Below are positions 36,768 through 48,820 of a stretch of DNA of 64,000 nucleotides, piece after piece. The position numbers were made by a program, and so were the translations under genes. How positions within the stretch are numbered: the stretch's first letter is position 1; each line of letters starts with the position of its first letter. Under the pieces are notes generated by a model. That model was not told where the DNA came from and did not search any database. It saw nothing but the letters and a program-made list of their open reading frames with translations. Source of the stretch: Epiperipatus broadwayi (taxonomy: Eukaryota > Onychophora > Udeonychophora > Euonychophora > Peripatidae); contig JAQFVV010000013.1 in the NCBI GenBank assembly GCA_028023455.1, forward strand, positions 7,840,411 through 7,904,410, given 5' to 3'.

Positions 36768-38731
36768 CTAGTAAAAAATATATGAAGGATATTTAAAAAT
36801 AAAAGCAGTTAAATGTAAAAATATTGACTAATATATTAACATTTGTTAAGAATTTTTTGACAAAATTATGCTAACGTCTTTACTATCATCAAAATAAGAC
36901 AGTTTGGTCTTAACAAAGCCCTTTGTTTTTTAAAAAGCATTCTCTTGATTTTTTTGGAAATAAATTGTATAAGAGTGTAATCATATATGTTTTCCTGTTT
37001 AAGAAATCCACAAAAAAAAAAAAAATTATTAAACTCAGGAAACCTTACAACTACTTCACATTGTATTGTATCTATGCATTCTTGATTGTCAAACCTTTAC
37101 TTGAACAGAATTTATATCTCCAAGCTTAATAATGTGGCACAAGAATTTAATCTTTTTTGTATTCAAATATATTTCTTAGAATTAATCTTAGCCCCCAATT
37201 TTGAGAGTCACTTAAATATATTATTTAAATTATTATACAATGATTCTTCTGAATTAGCCTTTATTAATATAACATCAAAAGAGGGGGGAGGTAAATCTAT
37301 CTACCACTTAATAGCGCCTTTAATTTTGCTTGGAAAATGTTCAAGAATTATTGATCAAAAAGAAAGGCAGTTATATTTAAATAAGATAATGATATAAAAT
37401 ATGGCTATTATTAATAAAGTTTTAGGATTGGAACTTAGTTGCTAAGCAATTAGTGATTCAAATTGGGCACACTTACAGACTACTAATATTTTGATAGCAT
37501 GTAATTTAAGCTGATTTTATTTAATTATAAAAATATATTAACATTTTTATAAAATAATAATGTAATTAATTTGAGTATAAATACAATTGCATAAATAATA
37601 TTAAATATAATTCAAAATACAGTAAATTTGGACATACATTAGCAATAACAGTATTATATGATTTATATGCTTACTCATATACTTCCAAAAGTAGTTTTTG
37701 TATCCATATTTTAGAGCCATCTACTGTAAGTCTGGGTATTTTCTAGATCAATAAATGCATTAATTTCTTTCAGTCTTGAGTTTTAAGTTTTAATTGACAA
37801 AGGCAAATCCAAAAATTGGTCAGGAAGTATAAGTATTATGGCATAATATTATCTAGTATTTATTGATTGATCAGGCTTACAGTAGCTAGTTCTAGAATAG
37901 AGTGAAGGAACTGCTCTTGGGTACATATATTAGGCATAAAAAATTAATTATTTTAATTACAATTATATTTTATTAGGAAAGAAAATGAAGCTTAATAAGA
38001 AGCAAAAATATTCATAGATATTTATATAAAGTATATAAATTATATTTATATTCAATCATATATATTTATGTAAATAATCTCATAATGTAATTGGTAGTGT
38101 TTCTATCTGCTGCAATATGGAATTAAAATACAGATGGAAGAGCTTTTCAGATTGCTAAGAATTTTATAAAAAGGCTAGAATTTTTTCATGTGGCAGGTGT
38201 ATAGAATTCCACAAATGGATATCTGGCTATTTTTAAGTAAAGCAACTAAGAAGAAAACTATATAGACTTTCATGAATCTAACCTGATAAATATTTTCTTT
38301 TTCATTGTTTTTCTTTGAAGATAGACTGGAGATGCTTCTACTCTTCAATAGACTACTTTAAGTCTGTTTTATTTTTTTCATGCCACTCTAAAAGATAACT
38401 ACTAGTTTAAATAAGAGCTGTTATCAGTAGTCCAGTCTTTCTTTTGAGCTCCACATGAGTATTTACTGATGTGTCTTTATATATGTTGATAGCAATCTTT
38501 GAGGGCTAATAATTAGTAATACTTAGATTAGAAGTAATTTAATATGGTGCTTATTTTTAATGATTAAGGGTTTGGATTAAGTTATTAATATTTATTCATG
38601 AAGTGAATTGACAATTAGTGACAAAACAGAAATTAATTCATTTTAGAGTTTCATGTTTTTTGATCAAGTTTATTAATTTACAGAAGGCAGCCTACAAAAT
38701 ATATTTTCTCTGATCCAAATAAAAAATTCTA
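36768..38731. other. AT-rich stretch, no supported gene
   Basis: A 103-codon plus-strand open frame (37086-37397) lacks any recognisable domain, has no flanking signals and is compositionally AT-driven. I do not call it a gene. Confidence 0.4.
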
Positions 38732-38815
38732 GTCAATGGTTGTCCTAGTGGTTAGCATAGCTGTCTTCCAAGCAGTTGGCCTGGGTTCGCTTCCCAGTCA
38801 ACGCTTTGACATATA
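38732..38815 (+). repeat. tRNA-Gly(TCC)-derived SINE or tRNA pseudogene
   Basis: The stretch TAGTGGTTAGCATAGCTGTC, TTCCAAGCAGTTGGCC, then GGGTTCGCTTCCCAGTCAAC is clearly tRNA-Gly-like. The A box, a CTTCCAAG anticodon loop region (anticodon TCC) and a B-box-like GGTTCGCTTCC are all visible. The 5' acceptor strand does not pair properly with the 3' one, so it is not a working tRNA. The tail CTTTGACAT followed by an A run is shared with 3573-3660, which points to a SINE. Confidence 0.75.
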
Positions 38816-39014
38816 AAAAAAAATAGAATAAATTCTATTAATAAGAAATTTTTAAGTCAAAGTGACACAATGAATAGTTTAAGTGGATTCTTGCTGTCAA
38901 TGCAGATTAAATGTAACCAAATGGAGTCACTTTATTAGTTTGAATATGGTGAATACTATTCTTTTTCTATGAAAGTTAAATGTGAAAGCTAAAGGTGTAT
39001 TCTATAAAATCCAT

Positions 39015-39245
39015 AATGTAGGGTATTGTATATAATGTGTTATACAATTATATTTTTGTATATATACAAATATATGCTAATTGTATAACCATATATGTTA
39101 GAATATTATAGTTCTGATGAAGACTGTTAGTTAATCAAAATCATAAAATATCAAGAAAATAATTTTTATTTGATTGCACTGTAAAAAGTTATTAAAGAAG
39201 GTATATAAGTAATATTATAACAATATCAGTTTTATAATTTTCTAC
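39015..39245 (+). repeat. Diverged copy of hammerhead-like repeat
   Basis: This is similar in order to 39835-40025: an AATTGTATAA stretch, then TTCTGATGAAGACTGTTAG, then AATCATAAAAT, and at the end ATAACAATATCAG. The stem-loop and the GAAAC box of the other copy are deleted here. Confidence 0.5.
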
Positions 39246-39834
39246 TTCTTTATCCTTTTCCTATGTATTGATTTCTACTTTAACATATCATAGAAAATTA
39301 AAGAGGCAAACTTGATTAAAAATATAAAACCAAATCTTAATAGGCATTTTGGGGTAAGAACAATAATTTTATAAACAATTATTATTAATAATAATTAGAA
39401 TTTGAAAAAGGTTGAAAGAATAAAGTTAAAGAAAATGACAATAGATGGAGTGTTAAACAAGTGTACAAATTTTGAAAATTTCGTCAGTTGGGTGTTGGAA
39501 ATAGGATTGTCAAGAGGTAGATAATTTTTGTAATGTAAAAAAATAATTTGTAATGTGGGAAAAGTTAATTGATAATTATAAAATATTTAATAAAAATAAG
39601 AAAAGATTAGAAGTTAATTTTATAATATAAGTAAAATGACAATAATATGTATTAAATAGTAGAATAAATGCTAAAGTTTATACTTATTATAATAAATAAT
39701 ATTTTTAAAAAATAAAATAAAGTGATATAAAATAAATTGATATAAAATAAATATTGATAGAATTATTTAAAGAGTAAAGTAATAAAATGGGAAATGATTA
39801 TTTATAATGGTCAGATTAAAATGTATATTTATTT

Positions 39835-40025
39835 TTGTTTATATTGTGTATTTAATTATGTATATGAATATGTGAATAAGTGTATTAATTGTATAATTAT
39901 ATATTTAAATATTGTAGCTCTGATGATGACTGCAGGACAGTCGAAACTGTTAGTTTGATATAAATAAAAGTATTGATAAAGTGTTTAAGAAAGGTGTAAA
40001 TGGTATGATAATATCAGTATTATTT
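39835..40025 (+). ncRNA. Hammerhead-ribozyme-like core in a repeat (tentative)
   Basis: At about 39911-39950 the order CTGATGA, a hairpin (GACTG, loop CAGGA, CAGTC), then GAAAC is the conserved hammerhead core with stem II. A two-pair stem III (AC against GT around TGTTA) can be drawn. A good stem I around it is not evident, so any ribozyme is either decayed or the match is coincidental. Hammerheads with very short stem III are known in Penelope-like elements, and such an element lies at 31.7-33.6 kb. Confidence 0.35.
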
Positions 40026-40030
40026 AGATC

Positions 40031-41652
40031 CAAGGCTTCCAAACTATGGTCCATGAGCTATATCCAGCCAGCACTATGATTTTATCTGGCCTTTAAAGGA
40101 ATTGTGGAAAAATGTTAGTTCTGTGATTGCTATTTTTTCTATATTGTTTAAGCCTATCTATAACATTATATTACAGATTACAGTGGATTTCAGCTCGCCT
40201 TGCTGCTACAATTTTAACATATTAATTTTTTTTAATCTGAAAATTTTATAATTATAGGAACATTTTTGCATTATTGACAGTATCCTATATATGTTATGTT
40301 AAAGCTATGAAGGAGGTGGCTAATTTATGATTGGCTTAGTATTTTAGCCTGGTGTCAAATTATTATATCCTATACATTTGTAAAGGGAAAATGTTATTAG
40401 TCTACAAATTACATGCAATCTATTTGCAAAAGATTTATTTTTAAATCAAAAACAATGTCACTGCAGGACATTATCTTTAAAAAGACTTTATTTTTAAAAA
40501 GTCAACTCTTAGAAAGTTTATTACAGCAATCGGTAGTTTCTATCTGAAAAATAGCTTTGTCAAAAATGATAAATAGAATAGTCTTTAAATTTTTGATCAC
40601 AATAAATAACTAATTAACTTTTAGAATTTTTTTTTTTGATAATAATTAATCTTAAATATATTCTTTTTTAATAATATAAAATTCGAATATCTAATATTTT
40701 CATTCTTCTGACTTTTTGAATAGGTAAATTACATGCAATGGCAGTATGTTCCATTGCTACACATAAGAACTTCATTTATGTTTAAAATTGGATCACTTGA
40801 TAGCTTATATATGAAACTTAAAACATTGAAATTATTTATATAATATATAGAAAAAAGGTTTAATTGTAAAAATAATATGTCAAACATAGAGGAGTATTTA
40901 ATGAAAGATTCACTAGGTTCTATTCAAAAATTGACAGGTGGAGTTTTTTACTCAAGATATCTAATGTTTCAATGAGAATTTGAAAAATGCATGGATATTG
41001 ATAAATTTCAAATGCATTAATTAAAGTTGTGTTGAAATTTTATTGATATTTCATATTATATTAATATTATTCATAAGTTAATTAATACTGAACCATAATT
41101 GTATTACCATGATATTTCTTCATTCTTGTTTGGCCTCAGTCATCAGTATCAATTCACAGCATTGTAGATGGCTCTGGTACTGTGACATTAATCTTTAAAT
41201 TAAATCTATAAGTTCATTACTAGCCTTTAGATATTATGTCTCTCTTGCTAATCATTATAATTGATTGTCCATAAGAATTCTTGCAGTATTCGGTGTAGTA
41301 ATGCAATGTAATACTTAATTTATAATGCATAAATTTATGTTTATAAGTGCATTTTCACTTATTAAGATATTTGCTCACATAGAGCATTTATAATTTTAGT
41401 AATTTCATATTATTTGTAAATTTATTTTTTAAATTATAACATGAGTTTGGAAAAGAAAAATTGATGATGTATGATATGTTTAATGAAAAATGGAACATAA
41501 AATACTCATTCATATAATCAAAATCAAAGGATAATGTCATATGTCTGATTTATAAAAACAATAAATTTCCTTCTTTCCTTTTTTATTTCACTCTGCTGAA
41601 AGCATTTAAATGAACAATTTGTCTCTCATCATGAAAAGTTTGGAGAACCCTG
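40031..41652. mobile_element. hAT-like non-autonomous DNA transposon (decayed)
   Basis: The left end CAAGGCTTCCAAACTATGG and the reverse complement of the right end (CAGGGTTCTCCAAACTTTT) form imperfect inverted repeats with the CA(A/G)GG start typical of hAT elements. The text after the left end (CATGAGCTATATCCAGCC, then ATTTTATCTGGCC) is like ends of vertebrate and invertebrate Charlie-type hATs. The flanks ATTTAGAT (one extra C follows) and ATATAGAT are a plausible 8-bp duplication with one mismatch. No transposase is recognisable in 1.6 kb. Confidence 0.6.
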
Positions 41653-42639
41653 ATATAGATGATAACATATGCATTCAAGAACATACAACAATGTCACATG
41701 ACTTATTTAAGAATAAACTTCATATTTATAAACATGCAGTAATACACTCAAATAGAATGTTATTAAGAAAACTTTTGCTGGGCAAATAACACATAAGCAA
41801 AGATAATAAAAATTGCTCTTAAAAACTGAACATGATAAATAAACTATTTTAATTTCAGAGTATACAGATTAGAAAATCATTATTAAACCCAAACAGTCTT
41901 CTCACCAAGCTGCATAAGCTACTCTAGATCCACAACATATGCTTTCTGGCAGACAAATCTTTTCATTCATTTAAATAAAAAGATATTCTACACCAAACCA
42001 TTTCAATACTACTATTAATACTAAGTACAACCAAACCAAAAAACATTCTCAGAAGCTAGTAAAATGCATTCACATAATATATATTATTATTTACATATCT
42101 ACAAATCGAATAATAAATTTGATTTCATTTAATTTATTTCAATATTGGTCTCTTATCTCAGATATATATTTTAACAAGTTGATGAATTCACTCTCATATA
42201 GAATGTTTCATTTTTGAGAAATAAATATTAATCTGTACACAAAGATATATTACAATACGTTATAAAAAAATAAACTGCATAAGCTTGCAGTTAGATACAT
42301 CTATCTTTAAAAATATTTTTAATTATACCATATGGGAAGCTGCACTCAGCATGATCCAGAATTAGCTAATACAGAAGTATACTGTTTACAACAGCTTTGA
42401 AGAAAAATAATTATTACATACTAACAATTCAATTAGTCCAAATTTTTTATATATTCTTTATTTCAAGTACATATACTGGAGATACAAGTATCTCCCATGT
42501 CAAACTGATATGTTGAGTTATATGTAAAAAAAAAGTTGCAAAATAAATTAACTATCATTATAATTCATGTTTTCTTATTAAATATTTATAATGAACGCTT
42601 TTATTTATTATGAACACTAAATTATAAGTTAAACGGTTG
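41653..42639. other. AT-rich stretch, nothing recognised
   Basis: No repeat shared with the rest of the window and no credible coding frame. Confidence 0.4.
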
Positions 42640-43897
42640 TCGTCGAATAGCTACTATATCCCACTCGATGGCGCAGTTTTCATGCTTAAACTATAAAATA
42701 TTATCATTCATGGGCTGTTAATTATAATCATTTTGATGTGTTTTTTGTAATGCAAAAATAAAAACAAAAGAAAATCGTCTTTTTTAAATATTATTTAATT
42801 TTAAATATTATTTTTTATTAACATATACAAATTAAATGATAATAATAAATGTAAAATAAAATAAACAAATTACAGTTTGATTCATCTTTTTTAGTTTGCT
42901 TTTTATTAGAAAAATTAATTTTCTATCGGAGATTTTTTTACTGGGGTTACGGCTTTTTTTGTTGTTGTTGTTTACCGCTAGTTTTTATTTCAAATAGAAT
43001 GATAACTAAAAGTAAAACTTGTTACGGTTACGTTTAGGGTTAGTTTTAGGGTTAGGATTAGGGTTAGTTTTAAGGTTAGGACTAGAGTTAGTTTTAGGGT
43101 TAGGTTTAGGATTAGGTTTAGGGATAGTTTTAGGGTTATTGTTCTGTTGTTTGTAATGCTAAAATAAAAAATATCAAAATCGTATTTTTGTAAATATTTT
43201 TTTACTAACATCTATAAAATAAATGATAACAATAAACGTAAACTATATTCAACAAATTATAACAGTAGTCGGAGAAAAGAAACTAAAACTTTTTTAAACA
43301 ACGACAAATATATATATAAAATGTTTATAATATATGCTTGTTATGACATTTAAAAAAACAGTGTACAATTTTACTTTTCTTACTGGATATTTTTGTGTTA
43401 ACGCTCTTTTTTATTTCAAAAATATACAGATGGTACATCTTTGTCTCGTGGAATGTTACAAAAAGTACGTTACTTGACTTGTTACCTACTTCCAACTCAC
43501 TTTATACATATATCTCATCAACATTTACTACTTAAAACTTCAATACACTATGGTATAAAAAGTCTGTTAATTATTACTTTACAAAATCGGAACATTTCAA
43601 TACTTTAAAATAAAAAAAAATCAAATGAAAACAACATTTCCATCCAATTCAAAATAACACACCCTCTCCCCAAGCCGTAACCATTTTATAAACTGTGCGA
43701 TATTTGGAAAATGTATTTGCTGCGTAAAACATACATGCTGTACTGCGATACGACATAGTGGCCTGCAATCTGCAGCACAACAAAAAAGTTGTATTATAGA
43801 GAATGCAGGTTCAAAGGTGTCGGCCACGGAAACAGCATTTTTATGTGTTTTAGCGTGAAAACAGCACCATCCAGTGGAATATAGGGCTCTTCGATGA
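42640..43897. mobile_element. TIR element with telomere-like core
   Basis: The ends TCGTCGAATAGC...CCACTCGATGG (42640 onward) and the reverse complement of 43850-43897 (TCATCGAAGAGCC...CCACTGGATGG) form inverted repeats of about 46 bp, near 80 percent identical. The interior holds two diverged direct copies of about 400 bp (starting TTTGTAATGCAAAAATAAAA at about 42748 and the equivalent at about 43150) separated by TTAGGG-like repeats. The right 150 bp resembles the right end of the element at 44645-46320 (GGCATTTTTATGTGTTTT), so both may belong to one superfamily. No clear target duplication. Confidence 0.6.
43016..43140 (+). repeat. Degenerate TTAGGG-type tandem repeat
   Basis: About 20 units of 6 bp, mixing TTAGGG, TTTAGGG and TTAAGG variants (e.g. 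AGGGTTAGGATTAGGGTTAG), inside the TIR element. The 73-codon minus-strand ORF across it is just the translated repeat. Confidence 0.85.
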
Positions 43898-44164
43898 ATA
43901 CCAAATATTTTTTCCATATAACACAATTGTGGTTTTATATTTAAATTAAAATAAAAGTATGGGAGATCCAGAAATTAATTAAGTCAACCCCTACTTTTTA
44001 TAACAAAGGATTTATTTAATTAATTTCTTGATCTTCCACCACATTTTCATTTCATGCTAAATAAAAATCCCCAATTTTGGTTGAAGAAACAATTATTTTC
44101 TTGATTTTTAATTCCCATAGTAAATAAAAGCATTCATTTTAATTACTTTCTATATTTATTATTA

Positions 44165-44460
44165 TATAATATATAAGGTATATAAGCACAGACTTTTACA
44201 TGACACACCACTCTCCACTCTATCTCATAACACTAATACACCTGAACACATATATGTCAAAGAGATAAATAATCACCAATATACATATTTTATGCTAAAC
44301 CAGCAATCATGAGTTGGTCCAGATTACCATCCCTACACTTTAATGGACAGGCTTCAATCTACTCCACACTCCAACCCTTCAACTGTCCATCTGATTGAAA
44401 ATCTGATGATGGAACACTCAAAGGCCACCCTGAGGCTGAGATTTTTGTCACACCCATGTT
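44165..44460. repeat. tRNA-related repeat family, copy 3
   Basis: Collinear with 10394-10740: GTATATAAGCACAGACTTTT, then CCACTCTCCACTCTATCT, AGATAAATAATCACCAATAT, CAGCAATCATGAGTTGG, GAAAATCTGATGATGGAAC and the end CACACCCATGTT. The second inverted arm present at 10759-10864 is missing. Confidence 0.7.
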
Positions 44461-44644
44461 TTATTTATTTATTATTTTAAATTTTTTAGCATTCTTACAT
44501 TTTTTATGTTTGAAATTAAAATCATGTAAAGATTGTTTACAATATATATTTATATATTTCAAAAACATATTTAAAAAGTCAACTTTTAGAATCCAAAAAA
44601 AATATCATTTTTTAAAAAAGTGAACTTTTACAATGAAAGATTTG

Positions 44645-46320
44645 AGTAAAAGCCTGAAATCCGGGCAAAGCCGCTTGGAGCATTGATGCTAGACAAAATC
44701 AATGAAATATAATGTTACCAGGCCACCGCAACTTTTTTCTTTTTTTATACAACAAGGTTTTTTTTTTGGTTTTTTTCTAATATTGATTAAATGAATAATT
44801 TTTATTTCATTTAGAACATGATTTCTTTATTATTAAACAAATTTTGATATTCATTTTCATTACTTTTTGTGGGGTTTTTGTTGGAACCTGATGTTTTTTC
44901 AACAAATTTTGCGAATTGTATTTTTTCTTTTTATCATTTTAAAACTTCGGACCATTTCACGACGTCAAAAAGTTTGTTTGAATCCCACCGCTGAAAAAAT
45001 AGAATACAATTATTTGCGACTTGTTTAGAATTTAATTCTACCTTTCTTTTATTTTTATTTTTTTTTGTCTTGACTAAATGGTTTTTCTTATTATTATTAT
45101 ATTAATTTTACTTTTTTTTTAAACACAACTTGTTATCACTTTAAGATTATGTTTGAATTAGCCTTTTTTTTTGGCTACTACAAGAAACAGCTTTTTGAGC
45201 TGGGGGGGGGGGGATTCGTACTGTTTATTATTAACAAAATGGCAACAAAAATAGTCAATTATTTTAACAGCGCTGAAAAAAGAGAATCAACTTTGGGACT
45301 TGTTTCGAATTTTGATTTCTTTTTGGTTGACGTAATTGTTTTTCTTAATATTAAATCAAAATTTACTTTTGTGTTTTTGCCGATTCAAAAATTGTTTTCA
45401 AACACCCATCCCCACCCACACTCGGAAAAAGAATTGTAACCAAAAAGTCAAGAATTTAACCTTTTTTTTCTTTTTTTGAAACAACTTTTTCTCACTTTTT
45501 ACTTTTATTTCTATTTCGTTTGAATTACCTTTTTTTTTTTTTTAGCCTTCTACAATAATCTGCTTTAGGGTGTGGGGGTGGGGCATATTTTGTAATTTGT
45601 TATTCTTAACAAAAAGTCAACCAAAGTCGTCATTTATTTTAACCCCACTGCAAAAAATTGAATCCAAATACTTGTCAATTTTGAATGAATTAAAAAACAA
45701 AAAAAAAAGGACACAAACTTTGGACTTTTTAAAATTATTTATTCGATTTTATTACTGTAATAAAAAGTGGACATTACGTGTGCCTGACAAAATAAAATAA
45801 AAAACACAATCTCACACATTTTCTGTACTCGGCAATTTATCTGAAGAAAAGTTTCAAAATCACGTGTTCATCTCAGATCTTTTAGTGGTCTCGAATATTT
45901 TCCCCACCATGCTGAAACGTGACTTAGCACATGAGCTTTGACAAAGCCTGTTCGAACATACACTTTGCCAATTTTTTTACATATTAACCTTTTTTGGGGG
46001 AAGGGTGGGGACCATATGATAATTCTTAATAATTAACATTTTTTAAATCGAAATGACATTACTTTATTATGGAGAAACACCCTCAAGCGATACGGTAATC
46101 AGCTATGAAAAGAACAAATATGCGTAAATAGCTTCGAAGCACAAAACAGGCCGTAATATTTTTGTGCGATGTCATGTAAAGCAGCCTAGCTCAATGGGTT
46201 AATACAATACATAAATGTTGTATTAGCCTGTAAGGCTGCGGCCGCTGAAATGGCATTTTTATGTGTTTTGACATGTAAACAATGCCCCAAGTGGCCGTGC
46301 CCGGATTTCAGGCTTTTACT
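44645..46320. mobile_element. TIR transposon, 1676 bp, 8-bp target duplication
   Basis: The terminal inverted repeats are AGTAAAAGCCTGAAATCCGG at both ends, extending to about 41 bp with a few mismatches, and are flanked by perfect 8-bp duplications AAGATTTG (44637-44644, 46321-46328). The duplication size fits hAT, P or Merlin-type transposases. The interior encodes no transposase. It consists of two to three diverged direct repeats (near 44960-45060, 45145-45350 and 45525-45720) with T runs and a G run of about 11 at 45201. An uninterrupted relative of the target is visible near 46550-46590. Confidence 0.85.
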
Positions 46321-46328
46321 AAGATTTG

Positions 46329-47270
46329 TTTTTATTTGAATTTTAAATTATCACAAAAATACTTTTTAATTTAACCTTTTTAATATATATATATTCCTCT
46401 CCATGCATCCACTGAAAATGTTGCAGTCTGCTTAATATTTGAAAATAGTCACACAAATTAAAAATCATTTACAATATAATTTGTTTATTTGAAAAGCATT
46501 TTTAAAAAATCAATTATCAAAATAAAAATGGCATATATTTTTTAAAAAGGAAGCTTTTATAATGAATATTTGTTTTTATTTTAATTTTTAAATATATGTA
46601 TATCATTCTTTTGCACATATTAGTGAAAATTTATCTAAATAATTTGAATGTATTTTAAATTTGATATCAAAATATTTGAAATTTTTTCTGCCCAGTCCTT
46701 TGCATTTAAAAAACTAGGGTACCTATCTAAAACATTTTATTACCATATCACATTACCAGTGATTTATAAGAAATGTATCAAATTTCAAACAATTACTTCA
46801 ATAAAAGTATTTACAAACTAACATAATCAGAGGCTGTAATTTAAATAAAAGCATTTAATAATAAAAAATACAATATCCTTTCATAACTGCAATTTTAATA
46901 TCTATATTTTATTTATTGCAATTTGGAAAAATTACTAAGCAAAAAAAAAAATAATAATTTTTTTAAAAAAGTAATTCATCAAACTTCAGAATGCAATTAC
47001 TGGGTGCTATATTTGCAAGGTATCACAAAAAAAATGAATTTTTTAATTTAATATCATTAAATATCCATTCAAAACAAAAAGTAAAAAGAAAAGGATAAAA
47101 TCTTTTAATTATTTTATATTTTTTTAAAACATATATATAGGTTTAATTTTATTATAAAATTGATACTTGTAGTGACTTTTTTTATTGTTGTTGTTATTTA
47201 TTTTAAATTAAGTCTTATAGAATATTTTTTAATAAAACTATATTATTGGTATGTATATTTGTTTATATTA
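46329..47270. other. AT-rich stretch with duplicate of the target region
   Basis: The segment 46466-46600 is a diverged second copy of 44530-44644 joined to 46321-46360, i.e. a local duplication of about 250 bp into which the 1.68-kb element inserted on the left side. No gene. Confidence 0.55.
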
Positions 47271-48820
47271 TGACCTCTCCTTCGTGTAGCTCCACTACAC
47301 ATCGAGCCCACTACGTTACACCACAATCTACCCTCTCACCCTACGTGTATTTACGTGTATATGTGTATTCCACTTCTCCCAAAATAAATAATATAGTATA
47401 GTGAAAGTCGCCTCCCCGGGTTCTAGCTCTAATAATTAATGAGATATTCAATTAAATGTGTAACTAGCTCAGGTTGCTTAAATTTATTAACTTAGGTTCG
47501 GTTTTAGATTAACTCAAATAACTATTCTATAATTCATGAGATTAGAAGTGGAAATAAAGTGACAAAGTAGATTGCATTGAGATAGTATCCCATAGGATAC
47601 CACCTCAATGGCATAAGAACACTATCCCCCCTTTTACTACTATTACATATAATAACTACATAGTTTTCTTATGACTTCTGCAACTTCTAATCACTAAACT
47701 CATTTAATAACTAAAGTATTAATCTTTTATCTATCATAACAATAATAGTAATTATCTAGCTCAGATAAAATAATCTCAGGTTCTTAAATTTATTCAATGT
47801 TAAATTAAAATAAAGTAGCAAAATATGATAAGGGATTTTGTGTCATAATTTACTACTCTGAAGTTAGATTAATAATAAAACAATAAGAATAATAATCACA
47901 ATCTTCATTGTTTAATCCCACTAGTATAGCTTTTCTTTTATCGCAAATTTATAATCATAATAAATTAATTAATCACTCAATATCCTCCCTTTGTTTATCT
48001 TTTTCCTTACGTAATAAAATAATTAGTAAGTGGCAGTGTTTAGATAATCTGATAAATGAAGTAAGTGGCAACTAATAGCATACAATTTAGCAAATTATTA
48101 TGACAATGGATTTATGACCAATAACATAATGCAATTTCATAATTATTCAACTACAAAACACCAACAAACATTTAAGATTAAATATACTTCTTTATTTATA
48201 TTTTGTGCAAACAATTATATACTTAGTTTAATGACTGTAAACATACCCTACGAATCCATGCAATGATGTAGAGAAAACAAAACTCAGACACAAGTTTTAA
48301 TAACAAATTTTAGAATTTTATTAACAACAATCAAAATTAAGATACACAAACAAATCTATTTACATTTATTTACAAGGGATATCCTCCTTTCTTTTAACAT
48401 TACAAAAATTAAATTATACTTTTTTAGATTTCTTTTATGGTTGATTAAAATTATTATACATTTTATAAGTTATTTATTTATTTCTAATTAGGTTTATTAT
48501 ATTACTTAGTTTAACTATAATATGGGTAATACTATTCTTTACCTTTTAATATTAAAAATTACAGTATTCTAAGTTATATATGTGGGTAAACATCATTTAT
48601 AAACATTATAAATTTATAATCAATATGGTTTTTCCTCTAAAAAAAAATTACATTCTTTTGTAACTCTATATAAGTCACTTTGCATATTGTGCAAATATTA
48701 TTACTACCTATTACGTTTGTTATATAATGCTCGTAAACTCTAATACATTTATTCATAAGCCATACTCATGTATAATGCCATAACACGAGCTTAATTATCA
48801 CCTGTTTCAGTTTAACATAT
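47271..48820 (-). repeat. Outer element left LTR, part 1
   Basis: It starts TGACCTCTCC and matches 60829-62376 with about one percent differences (e.g. CGTGTAGC against CATGTAGC near the start, one extra A near 47519). It is interrupted at 48820 by the nested element and continues at 55303. Confidence 0.9.

Noticed and set aside
37086-37397. 103-codon plus-strand ORF
   Set aside because: AT-driven composition, no domain, no splice or promoter context.
42990-43211. Minus-strand ORF with repeated LTLKLTL pattern
   Set aside because: Simply the translation of the degenerate TTAGGG repeat.
43621-43926. 101-codon minus-strand ORF
   Set aside because: It covers the right end of the TIR element, including its inverted repeat, and has no transposase motif.
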